This document shows, one piece after another, positions 26,961 to 35,453 of a stretch of DNA of 64,000 bases. A program made the translations under genes and the position numbers. Source of the stretch: Streptomyces asiaticus (GTDB lineage Bacteria > Actinomycetota > Actinomycetes > Streptomycetales > Streptomycetaceae). The notes beneath the pieces were generated by a model. That model saw only the letters and a program-made list of their open reading frames with translations. It made no database searches and was not told the origin of the DNA. The stretch covers positions 3,348,001-3,412,000 of the forward strand of contig NZ_JAGSHX010000006.1 of NCBI RefSeq assembly GCF_018138715.1, given 5' to 3'. The first letter of the stretch is position 1. Each line of letters opens with the position of its first letter.

Positions 26961-27003
26961 CGGCGGGGCGCGGTGGGTGGGGGATTCCTTCCGCGCCCCG
27001 CCG
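26961..27003. terminator. Hairpin terminator for the chitinase gene
   Basis: Arms 26961-26973 and 26991-27003 (CGGCGGGGCGCGG and its complement) pair perfectly over 13 bp with a 17-nt loop. It lies 58 bp beyond the chitinase stop on the minus strand. Confidence 0.65.
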
Positions 27004-27060
27004 TGTGGGGGGTTTCCGTGGGGGGTGGCGAATGCGGGGCTTTACGCGGCTACGTCGTCG

Positions 27061-28113
27061 TCAGCCGTTGAAGGCGCCGAAGGCCTTGGTGAACGCGAGC
27101 TCTTCCTGGTCGATCGAGCTACAGGTCGGCGACGCGGTGTCCTGCGGGCTGGGGCACTGCTTGTCGCGGGTCGCGGACCACATCGACAGCCAGGCCAGGC
27201 CCTTGGACTTGGCGAACTCCACCAGCTGGGAGGCGTCGTCGACCTTGAATATCTCGTTCTTGACGTCGTTGACGCCGAGCATCGGGGTGACCGCCACGGT
27301 CTTCCACGCCTCGTCGTCGCTCAGCCCGAGCGCGTCCTTGATCTGGCCCTGGGTCGCGGTGGCGGCGTCGATCGCGTACTGGCCCATGTCGTCGTCGAAG
27401 GACGCGCCGTAGTCCATCGCCATGATGTTGACGGCGGAGACCTTCACGCCGTTCTTCTTGGCGTCGGCGACGAGGTCGACACCGTCCTGGGTGAGGCCGG
27501 TCGGCAGCACCGGCAGGGTGAAGGAGACATCCAGGTCCGAGTGCTGCTGCTGGAGCTTGGCTATCGCCTGGGCGCGGCGGGTGTTGGCCTCCTTGTTCGG
27601 GAGCGCGCTGCCCTCGATGTCGAAGTCGACCTTGGTGAGCTTGAGGGCGTCCACGACCTTGCCGTAGGCCGCGGCGAGCTCGTCCGCCGAGGTGCAGGCC
27701 AGGCCCAGTTCGGAGCCGGAGGCACCGCCGAAGGAGACCCGGACGTCGCCGCCCTTCGCGCGCAGCGCCTCGGTCTGCTTGGCCACCTCGTTGTCACCGA
27801 CCTCGGTGACGCCGCCCCACTTGGGGGTACAGCCGCCGCCGGAGGTGATGAAGGCGAGGTTGAACTCCTTGACGCCGGTCTTGTCGGCGGTGCCCACCAT
27901 GTCGTAGGCGGGGTAGAGCGAGGTGTCGATGTACGGGGCGAAGCCGCCCGCCGCCGCGGCGGGCTTCTCGGAGGCGGAGGTCTTCTCGGAGACGGTTCCC
28001 GCGTTCGCCGCCCCGCTGAGCGCGAACGCCGTGCCGCCGGCCACGACGGCGGCGGCGGTCGCGCCGATCACCTTGGTGGTCCGGCTCGCCTTGCGACGGT
28101 GCGTACTGCTCAT
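27061..28113 (-). CDS. Secreted GH18 chitinase
   Basis: A 350-aa exported GH18 enzyme. A long Arg/Lys-rich signal (SRTTKVIGATAAAVVAGGTA) is followed by an Ala-rich linker and the catalytic barrel from GGFAPYIDTSLYP. The active-site motif is LTKVDFDIEGSAL, where the final Glu is the proton donor. Further landmarks are SFGGASG and VNIMAMDYGA. It has no chitin-binding module and is similar in size to the small ChiD-like enzymes of Streptomyces. It is a single gene, with a repeat downstream and a two-component system upstream on the same strand. Confidence 0.9.
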   Translation of the reverse strand: MSSTHRRKASRTTKVIGATAAAVVAGGTAFALSGAANAGTVSEKTSASEKPAAAAGGFAPYIDTSLYPAYDMVGTADKTGVKEFNLAFITSGGGCTPKWGGVTEVGDNEVAKQTEALRAKGGDVRVSFGGASGSELGLACTSADELAAAYGKVVDALKLTKVDFDIEGSALPNKEANTRRAQAIAKLQQQHSDLDVSFTLPVLPTGLTQDGVDLVADAKKNGVKVSAVNIMAMDYGASFDDDMGQYAIDAATATQGQIKDALGLSDDEAWKTVAVTPMLGVNDVKNEIFKVDDASQLVEFAKSKGLAWLSMWSATRDKQCPSPQDTASPTCSSIDQEELAFTKAFGAFNG

Positions 28114-28252
28114 CAGGTGCCTGCCTTCGCTGTACGGATGTGGGGGGTTGGTGGTGCGGGCGACACGCTAGCGAGGGGAAGTCGGACAAACGGCAGGATC
28201 CGTGCACGGGCCACGGATCTTATGGCTGTCTTAAGGAACCCATCGGCGGCGA

Positions 28253-29647
28253 TTAATGCTCCGCGGGCTCCTTGGCCCTGCCGCGGCCCCGGGTCCTCTT
28301 CTTACGGCCGCGCCGCCGCTGCCCCGGGTCGGCGGAACCGGCGCCGTTCAGCGAGAGCCACACCCGTACCTCGGTGCCGCCCAGCACGGACCGCCCGATC
28401 CGCAGATCACCGCCCGTGGACTCCGCGACCCGGCGCACGATGTCCAGGCCGAGGCCGGTCGAGCCGGGGCCGCCGTCGCCGTGGCCCCGGCGGAGCGCCG
28501 CGTCCGGGTCGGCGATGCCCGGGCCCGCGTCGGAGACCAGGATGATCACGCTGTCCTCGCCGTTGTGGACGTCGACCGCGAGCGCCGTGCCCTCGGGCGT
28601 GTGCCGGAAGACATTGCCGAGCAGGGCGTCCAGCGCGGCGCCCAGTTCGGGGCGGGCGACCGGCACCCTTACGGTGCGCTCGACCCCGGCCAGCCGCACC
28701 GTACGGTCCTCGTCCTCGGCGAGCGCGGACCAGAACTCCATCCGGTCCCGGATCACCTCGGAGGCGTCACAGCCGGAGGGGGTGTGGGTCTTCTGCTGGC
28801 GCGCGGTGCGGATGATCTGGTCGACCTCGCCCTCCAGCTGGGCGACGGCGGCGCGGGTCTGGTCGGCCGCCGGTCCCTCGCCCAGCGAGGCGGCGTTGAG
28901 GCGCAGCACGGTGAGCGGGGTGCGGAGCCGGTGGGAGAGGTCGGCGGCCAGCTCGCGCTCGCCGGCCAGGAGCTGGACCACCTGGTCGGCCATGGAGTTG
29001 AACGCGGCGGCGGCCGCCCGGAGTTCGGCCGGGCCGTCCTCCGGGACGCGCACCCCGAGCTCGCCCCGGCCCAGGTCGTGCGCGGCCTCGGCGAGCCGCC
29101 CCGCGGGGCGCACCAGCCGGGTGCCGAGCCGGTCGGCGATGGCCACCGCACCGACGATCAGCGCCAGGCCGACACCCGCGAGCACCAGCCAGGACGTGGT
29201 GACCCCGCTGGTGACCACGCCACGCGGGACGTACACCTCGACGACCGCGACCTGACCGCTGCTCAGCGCGGTCGGCTGGAGCAGTGCGTAGCCCCCGGGG
29301 GCACCGGACACCGAGGCGCGGCCGAGCCGCCGCGCGGTGGCCAGCTCGCCCTTGGGCGCACGGCTCTTGCCCAGGTCGTAGCCGCTCGCCCGGTCCCCCG
29401 GCTCATCGGGGACATGCACCGCCATCCGGCCGTCCCCGCCCGCCTGGGTGCTGGCGACCGCGCGCTGGAGCCGCGCCCGCTCGGTGGTGATGGCGAGCGC
29501 CGGGCCGATGGTGGCGGCCTGCCGCTCGGCGTCGGCGAACGCCCGGTCCCGGGCCAGCTCCTTGACGACGAGTCCGAGCGGTACGGCGAAGGCGACCACG
29601 ACCATCGCCGTGACCGCCAGACAGACCTTGACCAGGGCCCATCTCAC
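28253..29647 (-). CDS. Sensor histidine kinase (HisKA type)
   Basis: A 464-aa membrane kinase. TM1 lies at residues ~5-28 and TM2 at ~151-171, flanking an extracytoplasmic domain of ~120 residues. A HAMP region follows, then the phospho-acceptor box ADLSHRLRTPLTVLRL (His239) and an ATPase domain with LGNVFRHTPEG (N box, degenerate), DAGPGI and STGLGLDIVRRV. The tail is Arg/Lys-rich. The GTG start overlaps the stop of the response-regulator gene by GTGA, so the pair is co-translated. The signal is unknown; the adjacent chitinase gene is a possible target only by position. Confidence 0.9.
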   Translation of the reverse strand: MRWALVKVCLAVTAMVVVAFAVPLGLVVKELARDRAFADAERQAATIGPALAITTERARLQRAVASTQAGGDGRMAVHVPDEPGDRASGYDLGKSRAPKGELATARRLGRASVSGAPGGYALLQPTALSSGQVAVVEVYVPRGVVTSGVTTSWLVLAGVGLALIVGAVAIADRLGTRLVRPAGRLAEAAHDLGRGELGVRVPEDGPAELRAAAAAFNSMADQVVQLLAGERELAADLSHRLRTPLTVLRLNAASLGEGPAADQTRAAVAQLEGEVDQIIRTARQQKTHTPSGCDASEVIRDRMEFWSALAEDEDRTVRLAGVERTVRVPVARPELGAALDALLGNVFRHTPEGTALAVDVHNGEDSVIILVSDAGPGIADPDAALRRGHGDGGPGSTGLGLDIVRRVAESTGGDLRIGRSVLGGTEVRVWLSLNGAGSADPGQRRRGRKKRTRGRGRAKEPAEH

Positions 29648-30357
29648 GTGTGCTCCGCCGGGGGCTCCAGCTTGACGCCGACCCCGCGCAGCGTGTGGAG
29701 ATAGCGCGGCCGGGCGGCGGTCTCGCCCAGCTTGCGGCGCAGCCAGGACAGATGGACGTCTATGGTCTGGTCGTCCCCGTACGCCTGCCGCCAGACCTCG
29801 GCGAGGAGCTCCCGGCGCGGCACCACGACACCGGGCCGCCCGGCGAGATAGGCCAGCAGGTCGAACTCGCGCCGGGTCAGATCGAGCGTCACCCCGTCCA
29901 ACTGGGCCTGGCGGCGCAGCGGATCGACGGCAAGACCGCCGACCCGGAGCACCGCCGGGGGCGCCGCCGCGCCGCCCGGCTCGCCCGGCCCGCCCCCGCG
30001 AGCGCGGCGCAGCACGGCGGTCATCCGGGCGGAGAGATGGGCCACGGAGAACGGTTTGACCAGGTAGTCGTCGGCGCCGTCGTTGAGCAGGCGGACGATC
30101 TCACCCTCGTCGTCGCGGGCGGTGGCCACGATGACCGGCACATCGGTGATGCCACGCAGCATCTTGAGCGCCTCCGCCCCGTCCAGATCGGGCAGGCCGA
30201 GGTCCAGGATGACGACGTCGAATCCGATCTGCGCCACCTCGCGCAACGCCTCCAGGGCGGTGCCGACGCTGCGCACGGTATGGGACGCCTCGGTCAACTG
30301 CCGTATGAGGGCTGAGCGCACGAACTGGTCGTCCTCGACCACAAGCACACTTGCCAT
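29644..30357 (-). CDS. OmpR/PhoB-family response regulator
   Basis: A 237-aa regulator: receiver domain with VVEDD and the phospho-accepting Asp52 in ILDLGLPDLDG and DDYLVKPF, then a winged-helix effector (TLDLTRREFDLLAYLAG, IDVHLSWLRRKLGE). It is upstream of and overlapping with its kinase gene. ATG 30357 begins the receiver directly (MASVLVVEDD). A divergent gene starts 34 bp away, so both share a very short promoter region. Confidence 0.92.
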   Translation of the reverse strand: MASVLVVEDDQFVRSALIRQLTEASHTVRSVGTALEALREVAQIGFDVVILDLGLPDLDGAEALKMLRGITDVPVIVATARDDEGEIVRLLNDGADDYLVKPFSVAHLSARMTAVLRRARGGGPGEPGGAAAPPAVLRVGGLAVDPLRRQAQLDGVTLDLTRREFDLLAYLAGRPGVVVPRRELLAEVWRQAYGDDQTIDVHLSWLRRKLGETAARPRYLHTLRGVGVKLEPPAEHT

Positions 30358-30390
30358 GAGCGGCACCGTACGCCATTCGGGTGAGGCAAG

Positions 30391-30975
30391 ATGAGGAAGA
30401 TGCAAAGAGGTCTGGTCCAATGTCTGGCCTGGGTGCTGGCGACCGGCGCCGCGGTCACGCTGTCGTGGTACGGCGTGCGGACGGTGCTGACCGGTACGGC
30501 CTACGACCCGCCGCGCGCGCTGCCGATCACGGACGGCTCCGGGTCGGCGAACGGGTCCTGGTCCTCCTCCACGCGTCGGCCCAAACCGCCCTCCCCCTCG
30601 GCCACTTCACCGTCCTCGCCGTCCTCGCCCTCGCCTCCCGGGACGGACGCGGGGTCCGGCGGGGACAAGGGCAAGGAGTCCGGTTCGGCCGGGCGCACCC
30701 GGAAGCCGACGCAGACGCCGTCCCGGAAGGAGTCGGCGCGGCCGGAGGAGAGCGGGGAGGTGCGCAGCTATCCCGCCAAGGGCGGCCGGGCGGTCTTCGA
30801 CATCCGGGCGGCGTCGGCGGATCTGGTCTCGGCGACACCGGACGGCGGATGGCAGATGCAGGTGTGGAAGCAGAGCGAGTGGATCCGGGTGGACTTCGTC
30901 TCCGGGGCCGAGACCACGACCGTCTTCTGCACGTGGCATGACGGGCCGCCCCAGGTCCGCATCGATGAGCACTAG
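30391..30975 (+). CDS. Membrane-anchored protein of unknown function, divergent from a two-component system
   Basis: A 194-aa protein: one N-terminal membrane helix (LVQCLAWVLATGAAVTLSWYG); a long Ser/Pro/Lys-rich stalk (residues ~50-125) typical of cell-wall spanning linkers; and a small C-terminal domain (YPAKGGRAVFDIRAAS, WQMQVWKQSEWIRVDFV, then FCTWHDGPP). The last domain is probably extracytoplasmic. Being divergent from the response regulator with 33 bp between starts, it could be a target or accessory sensor of that system (inference). A second in-frame ATG at 30400 is possible. Confidence 0.75.
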   Translation: MRKMQRGLVQCLAWVLATGAAVTLSWYGVRTVLTGTAYDPPRALPITDGSGSANGSWSSSTRRPKPPSPSATSPSSPSSPSPPGTDAGSGGDKGKESGSAGRTRKPTQTPSRKESARPEESGEVRSYPAKGGRAVFDIRAASADLVSATPDGGWQMQVWKQSEWIRVDFVSGAETTTVFCTWHDGPPQVRIDEH

Positions 30976-31290
30976 GGGTGTCCGTCGGTACGCGTACGCC
31001 TGCGGCGGGCTCGTCCCCTCCCCGCCCCTTCCCACAACTGGGGCTCCGCCCCAGACCCCGCTCCTCAAGCGCCGGAGGGGCTGGAAGGTGGGGCTCCGCT
31101 TCTCAAACTCCCCCAGCTACCGCTGGGAGGCGCCCCTGGAGGGGCTGGAAGGCGGGGCTTCGCCCGGGCCCCGCTCCTCGGACTCCCCCAGCTACCGCTG
31201 GGAGGTGCCCCCCCGTAGAGGCTGGAAGGCGGGGCTTGGCCCCACGCCTCGGGGTCCAGGGGCGGAGCCCCTGGCACGCGGCGGGCGGTC
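30976..31290. repeat. GC-rich intergenic repeat, copy 2
   Basis: Related to 26626-26935 and placed the same way, directly after a stop codon and opening with nearly the same sequence (GGTGTCCG then CGGTACGCGTACGCCTGCGG). The module ending in CCCAGCTACCGCTGGG occurs twice here, with further GGGGCT/AGCCCC hairpins. It has no supported gene and fills the 313 bp to the next stop. Confidence 0.75.
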
Positions 31291-32179
31291 AGGCGAAGAC
31301 GGCGGGCGGCGGGGCCGGGGAGGGGGCGGCGGTCGCGTCGGTGACGGGGGGCGCGCCACCGGTGAAGTCCGCGAGCGCGCGGCCGTGTTCGACCCGGGCG
31401 GGGTGCGGATCGCCCGCGGCGCGGCGGGTGAGCTCGGCCAGCGGCAGCTCGCGGTCGGCGGCCAGCAGCACGGCGTTGCCGAAGCGGCGGCCGCGCAGCA
31501 GGGCGGGGTCGGCGGTCAGACACACCTCGGCGAAGGCGGCGCGGGCGGTGGCGATCTGGGCCTTCAGATGGGCCAGCGGCGGGCCGTCGGCGAGATTCGC
31601 GGCGTAGCACCCGTCCGGGCGCAGGGCGCGGCGCACCTCGGCGAGGAACTCCGCGCTGGTGAGATGGGCGGGCGTACGGGCCCCGCTGAAGACATCCGCG
31701 ATGATCAGATCCGCCCAGCCGTCGGGCACCTTGGCGAGCCCGGCGCGGGCGTCGGCGCCGCGCACCCGTATCCGGTCACCGGGGTCCAGCGGCAGCTCAC
31801 GCCGGACGAACTGGACGAGCGGGGCGTCGATCTCGATGATCTGCTGGGTGGAGCGGGGGCGGGTGGCCGCTATATAGCGGGCGAGAGTGAAGGCGCCGCC
31901 GCCCAGATGGACCGCGTGCAGCGGACGGCCGGGAGGGGCGGCGAGATCGGCGACATGGCCGAATCTGCGCTGGTACTCGAAGTCGAGATACGCGGGGTCG
32001 TCGAGGTCCACATGCGACTGCGGCTTGCCGTCGAGCAGCAGCGTCCAGCCGCGCGGCCGGTCCCGGTCCGGCACGAGCTCGGCGAGCCCCCCGTCGACGG
32101 ATGCGGTGACCGGCTCGGGGCTGCGTCCCCGCGCCGCTCCGCGCCCGCGCGCGGCTCGCTTGTTCGTGCCTTTCGCCAT
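31289..32179 (-). CDS. Spermidine-synthase-like methyltransferase-fold protein
   Basis: A 296-aa protein with an Arg-rich N-terminus and a SpeE/Rossmann fold: VHLGGGAFTLARYIAATRP (nucleotide/SAM-type loop), IIEIDAPLVQFVRREL (acidic residue at the end of strand 2), VRGADARAGL, and ADLIIADVFSGARTP. Such fused-membrane-less SpeE-like proteins are widespread in Streptomyces; true polyamine synthesis is not established. ATG 32179 is used because everything upstream to 32410 lacks family similarity. The C-terminus runs into the edge of the intergenic repeat. Confidence 0.8.
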   Translation of the reverse strand: MAKGTNKRAARGRGAARGRSPEPVTASVDGGLAELVPDRDRPRGWTLLLDGKPQSHVDLDDPAYLDFEYQRRFGHVADLAAPPGRPLHAVHLGGGAFTLARYIAATRPRSTQQIIEIDAPLVQFVRRELPLDPGDRIRVRGADARAGLAKVPDGWADLIIADVFSGARTPAHLTSAEFLAEVRRALRPDGCYAANLADGPPLAHLKAQIATARAAFAEVCLTADPALLRGRRFGNAVLLAADRELPLAELTRRAAGDPHPARVEHGRALADFTGGAPPVTDATAAPSPAPPPAVFA

Positions 32180-32219
32180 GTGTCCCAGTATGGGGCCGAC
32201 CACTGACAGCCCCCGGGGC

Positions 32220-32825
32220 TCACTGGCAGCGGTCGACGGCCTCGATCGTGCGGGCCGCCTCACCGAGTGCCGCCCGGAGCTCGGCGGGGTCGGTGGCGAC
32301 CGTGTACGCCGCGTGGGGCGGCACCAGCCAGCCGGTGCCGATGCCCGGCGGGGCCTCGTTCCCGGCCGCGCCGGACGCGCCATCTCCGAACTCACTGTCT
32401 CTGGAGTCACCGTCTCCGGATGCCGTGTCTCCGGAACCAGGGGCTCCGGATTCGGTGTCTCCGGATCCGTTGTTTCCGTGTGGGAGGTCTCCGGACGCGG
32501 AGTCTCCGGTTCGGGTGTCTCCGGCCCCGGCGGGGGTGCCGGTGCCGGAGCCGATATTTATCCGGATCCCGCGCCCGGATGTCTGCGTACACGCCGAGCC
32601 CGGCAGGTCCCAGCCGTCCGCCGTACCGGGCGGGACCAGGAAGCCGAGGGTGTCGCAGGCGTTGTCATGCAGGACCGGACCGAGGCCGTCGCGCGCACGG
32701 CGCAGGATGTCCACCGCCTCCAGCCCCTGGCGGGCGGGCACGGTGACGAGATCGCAGTCCTGGCGCTGGGGGTGCTGGGCAGTCGTCCGTGAGCGGCTGG
32801 TATCCACTCCGGCCTCCCTCTCCAT
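32220..32825 (-). CDS. Protein of unknown function with a repeat-expanded linker (PrimPol-associated type)
   Basis: A 201-aa protein. The N-terminal ~75 residues (TVPARQGLEAVDILRRARDG, CDTLGFLVPPGTADGWDLPG) and the C-terminal ~45 residues (GTGWLVPPHAAYTVATDPAE) look conserved and globular. They resemble proteins that Streptomyces annotations connect with bifunctional primase/polymerase N-terminal domains. Between them is a ~50-residue Gly/Asp/Ser-rich stretch made of five-residue repeats (GDTES, GDTAS, GDGDS), encoded by degenerate 15-bp tandem repeats at about 32390-32530. Function unknown. The gene ends 40 bp from the spermidine-synthase-like start. Confidence 0.65.
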   Translation of the reverse strand: MEREAGVDTSRSRTTAQHPQRQDCDLVTVPARQGLEAVDILRRARDGLGPVLHDNACDTLGFLVPPGTADGWDLPGSACTQTSGRGIRINIGSGTGTPAGAGDTRTGDSASGDLPHGNNGSGDTESGAPGSGDTASGDGDSRDSEFGDGASGAAGNEAPPGIGTGWLVPPHAAYTVATDPAELRAALGEAARTIEAVDRCQ

Positions 32826-33011
32826 CGGGTAGCACCTGGTTCAACGCGCGGCGGTGTCAACGGCTACGGCCGAATGCCGCCGTAAAGGATGGCAGTTCAT
32901 GGCAGATCGTGGGCGAGACGTCACATTTGCCGGAAATCTCCGAGTGTCGTGGATCTCACAGCCGGTACGGTTCTCCCCCGCCCACCTGGCATCACCAAGG
33001 GAGAGGCTCAG

Positions 33012-34481
33012 ATGACGCCGCTTCCAGAGCCCCCGCCGCCCCGGCCGAACACCGCGTTCCGCCGACTGCGCGGACAGCTCTCGCCCTCCGAGTTCGCGGC
33101 GTCCGTGCGCCGCGCCGCCCGCGAGATCGGCGAGCAGGTCTCCTGCGACGCCCGCTATATCGGCCGTGTCGAGTCGGGGGCGATCCGCTGCCCCAACTAC
33201 GCGTACGAGCGGGTCTTCCGCCATATGTTCCCCGGCCGCACCCTTACGGATCTCGGCTTCGCCTCCCGTGAGTCGGTGCGCGGCCACCAGGCGCGCGGCC
33301 CCGCGGGCCCTCCCGTCCCCGTGCCCGTCCCCTTACCCGGCCCGCGCCCAGGGCCCTGCGAGCCCCCGGGCAAGGGGTCCGTCGACATCTTCGAGGAGAG
33401 CGAACTGCTGCGCCGCTCGTTCATGGCCGGTGGGGCGGCGGCCGCCGCCGTGGCCGCCGCGCCCCGGGCCGGGACGCCGCCCCGGCGGACGGGACGGCGG
33501 GTGGGCGAGGCCGAGGCCGCCGCCGTGGAGGAGGCCGTACGGCGGATCCGGGTGCTGGACGACCGGCACGGCGCCGACCCCCTCTACGCGCACACCGCCA
33601 AACCGCTGAGCGCCGCCTACGCGCTGCTCGACGCGGGCGGCTACAGCCGCTCGATCGCCGAGCGGCTCTTCGCGGGCGCGGGCGAACTGGCCATCTCGGT
33701 GGGCTGGCTGGCCCATGACTCAGGGCGGCTGTCCGACGCGCGGTCCCACTACGCCGAGGCCCTGGCCACCGCGCGGGTCTCCGGCGACGCCGCCCTGGAG
33801 GCGCACGCGTTCTGCAATACCGCCTTCCTCGCCCGCGACGCCGGACACCCCCGCGAGGCCGTAAGGGCGGCACAGGCGGCCCAGCGGGTCGCCGAGCGGC
33901 TCGCCTCGCCGCGGCTGCTGTCGCTGCTCGCGCTGCGCGAGGCCGGGGGACTCGCCTGGCTGACCGACCGGGGCGGCTGTGAGCGGGCGCTGCTGCGCGC
34001 CCGGACGCTGTTCGGGCGCGGGCCCTGCGATGCCGACCCCGAGTGGATGAGCTTCTTCGGGGAGGCCGAACTGGAGGGTCTTGAGGCGCAGTGCTGGTCG
34101 GCGCTCGGCGACTGGAAGCGCGCCGTGGAGCACGCGCGGCGCGCGGTGGCCCTCCAGAACCCCCACTTCACCCGCAATATCGCGCTGTTCACCACGGAGC
34201 TGGCGAGCGATCTGGTGGCGGGCGGCGCACCGGACGCGGCCGCCGCCTCGGCCGGCCGGGCGCTCGGCCTGCTGGACCAGGTGAAGTCGTCGCGGATCCG
34301 CCGGATGCTCGACGACACGGCCCGGATACTTCGTCCTTACGGTCGCGATGCGGCGGTCGCGGACTTCCTCGCCCGCTACGAGACGGCCGCGCGCCCCGGG
34401 GCCGCCGCACGCCCCGAGCCGACCGCCCGTCCCGAGCCGGCCACACGCCCCGAGCCGGCCGGCCTCACCAGCCCGGTCTGA
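33012..34481 (+). CDS. XRE/TPR regulator of the NsdA-like type
   Basis: A 489-aa protein. An N-terminal HTH-like region (LSPSEFAASVRRAAREIGEQ, ARYIGRVESGAIRCPNYAYE) is followed by a Pro-rich linker and a central twin-arginine-looking stretch (LLRRSFMAGGAAAAAVAAAP), often seen inside this family. A helical TPR domain fills residues ~170-460 (SHYAEALATARVSGD, AVRAAQAAQRVAERL). The tail consists of RPEPTARPEPATRPEPA repeats. Relatives such as NsdA repress sporulation and antibiotic production in Streptomyces; assignment is at family level only. ATG 33012 has GGGAGAGG upstream. Confidence 0.8.
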   Translation: MTPLPEPPPPRPNTAFRRLRGQLSPSEFAASVRRAAREIGEQVSCDARYIGRVESGAIRCPNYAYERVFRHMFPGRTLTDLGFASRESVRGHQARGPAGPPVPVPVPLPGPRPGPCEPPGKGSVDIFEESELLRRSFMAGGAAAAAVAAAPRAGTPPRRTGRRVGEAEAAAVEEAVRRIRVLDDRHGADPLYAHTAKPLSAAYALLDAGGYSRSIAERLFAGAGELAISVGWLAHDSGRLSDARSHYAEALATARVSGDAALEAHAFCNTAFLARDAGHPREAVRAAQAAQRVAERLASPRLLSLLALREAGGLAWLTDRGGCERALLRARTLFGRGPCDADPEWMSFFGEAELEGLEAQCWSALGDWKRAVEHARRAVALQNPHFTRNIALFTTELASDLVAGGAPDAAAASAGRALGLLDQVKSSRIRRMLDDTARILRPYGRDAAVADFLARYETAARPGAAARPEPTARPEPATRPEPAGLTSPV

Positions 34482-34506
34482 CACCGGTTCGGGCCCTCGG
34501 TCGGGG

Positions 34507-34554
34507 TGGCCGGTTCGATGGCCGGTTCAGTGGCCGGTTCAGTGGCCGGTTCAG
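34507..34554. repeat. Four tandem 12-bp repeats between convergent genes
   Basis: Units TGGCCGGTTCRR begin at 34507, 34519, 34531 and 34543, with a partial fifth at 34561. The array lies between the TPR regulator and histidine phosphatase genes and contains the stop codon of the latter (34551-34553). Confidence 0.85.
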
Positions 34555-35144
34555 TCGAGATGGCCGGTGTCGTTCCAGCGCTCGATGGCGGGCTCGCCGT
34601 ACGCCCAGCCGAGCACCGACAGGGACGTGGGATCGAGCCGGATACGGGCGGCGAAGGAGACCTCATGGCCCAGCCAACGGGCGCCCAGCGTCCGCAGGAT
34701 GTGGCCGTGCGCGAAGACCAGCACATCGCGGTCGGCCGAGCGCGCCCACTCCACGACCTCGTCGGCCCGCGCCGCGATCGAGGCGATCGACTCGCCCTCG
34801 GGCACCCCGTCGCGCCAGATGAGCCAGCCCGGCCGGATCGCCTTGATCTCGGCGGGGGTCATCCCCTCGTACGCGCCGTAGTCCCACTCCAGGAGCGCGT
34901 CCCACTCCCGCGCCCGGTCGCCGAAGCCCGCCAGCGCGCAGGTCTCCTTCGCCCGCGCCAACGGGCTGGTGCGCACCTCGGCGTCCGGGAGGCCCGCCCA
35001 GGGGCCGTGGCGCAGCCGCCCGCCGAGCAGTTCGGCGCCGCGCCGCCCCTCGTCCAGCAGCGGGATGTCCGTACGGCCGGTGTGCTTCCCGGCCAGCGAC
35101 CACCGCGTCTGTCCGTGCCGGGCCAGGAGGATGCGTGGGGCCAT
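34551..35144 (-). CDS. Histidine phosphatase family protein
   Basis: A 197-aa branch-1 histidine phosphatase. The phospho-His motif is [11 protein letters not shown], then [16 protein letters not shown] (second Arg), [11 protein letters not shown] (acid region) and [17 protein letters not shown] (second His). It is a soluble, single-domain protein; the substrate could be a sugar phosphate or phospho-metabolite and cannot be deduced. Its last codons are part of the 12-bp repeat array. Confidence 0.88.
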   Translation of the reverse strand: MAPRILLARHGQTRWSLAGKHTGRTDIPLLDEGRRGAELLGGRLRHGPWAGLPDAEVRTSPLARAKETCALAGFGDRAREWDALLEWDYGAYEGMTPAEIKAIRPGWLIWRDGVPEGESIASIAARADEVVEWARSADRDVLVFAHGHILRTLGARWLGHEVSFAARIRLDPTSLSVLGWAYGEPAIERWNDTGHLD

Positions 35145-35453
35145 GGGGCAGCGCCTTCTTTCACCGGTTCCGCACCGCCGCGCCGCCGTGCGCCATTACA
35201 CGTCGCTGCCTGCGGTTTCGTGCACATCACGGGACCGGCACATGGCCGATCGCCATCCCTCCATCATCGCGCACGTGATCAGCAGGCAACCTCCGGGTCA
35301 CTCCTGGCGTCTTCCAGGCTGCGCGCGAGTCCGCCAGGGGGTCCCGACAGTGGGCGCGCTCGCGGACGGGGGCGGTGCGTAGGTCGCTTCGCCTACACCG
35401 TACGGTTGACCGCGCGCCTTTTTCTGGCCGCCTGAACTTTGGAGAGCGTCCGA
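35145..35453. other. Gene-free divergent intergenic region
   Basis: This 309-bp region between the histidine phosphatase and PAP2 genes has no supported frame. A GTCCGC/GCGGAC inverted pair around 35328-35369 and a small GTAGG/CCTAC hairpin near 35383 are visible. TTGACC at 35406 may be part of a promoter. Nothing stronger is seen. Confidence 0.4.

Noticed and set aside
30976..31607. Plus-strand frames across the second intergenic repeat
   Set aside because: They run through hairpin-rich repeat modules shared with 26626-26935 and end antisense to the spermidine-synthase-like gene; no protein features.
32267..32746. Apparent pentapeptide-repeat protein on the plus strand
   Set aside because: The CLRxx pattern comes from the 15-bp repeats of the minus-strand gene; there is no ribosome-binding site and no conserved flanks.
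34507..34570. Short direct repeats considered as a CRISPR remnant
   Set aside because: Units are 12 bp, directly tandem and without spacers; no cas genes. The Cas4-like nuclease nearby belongs to a helicase operon.
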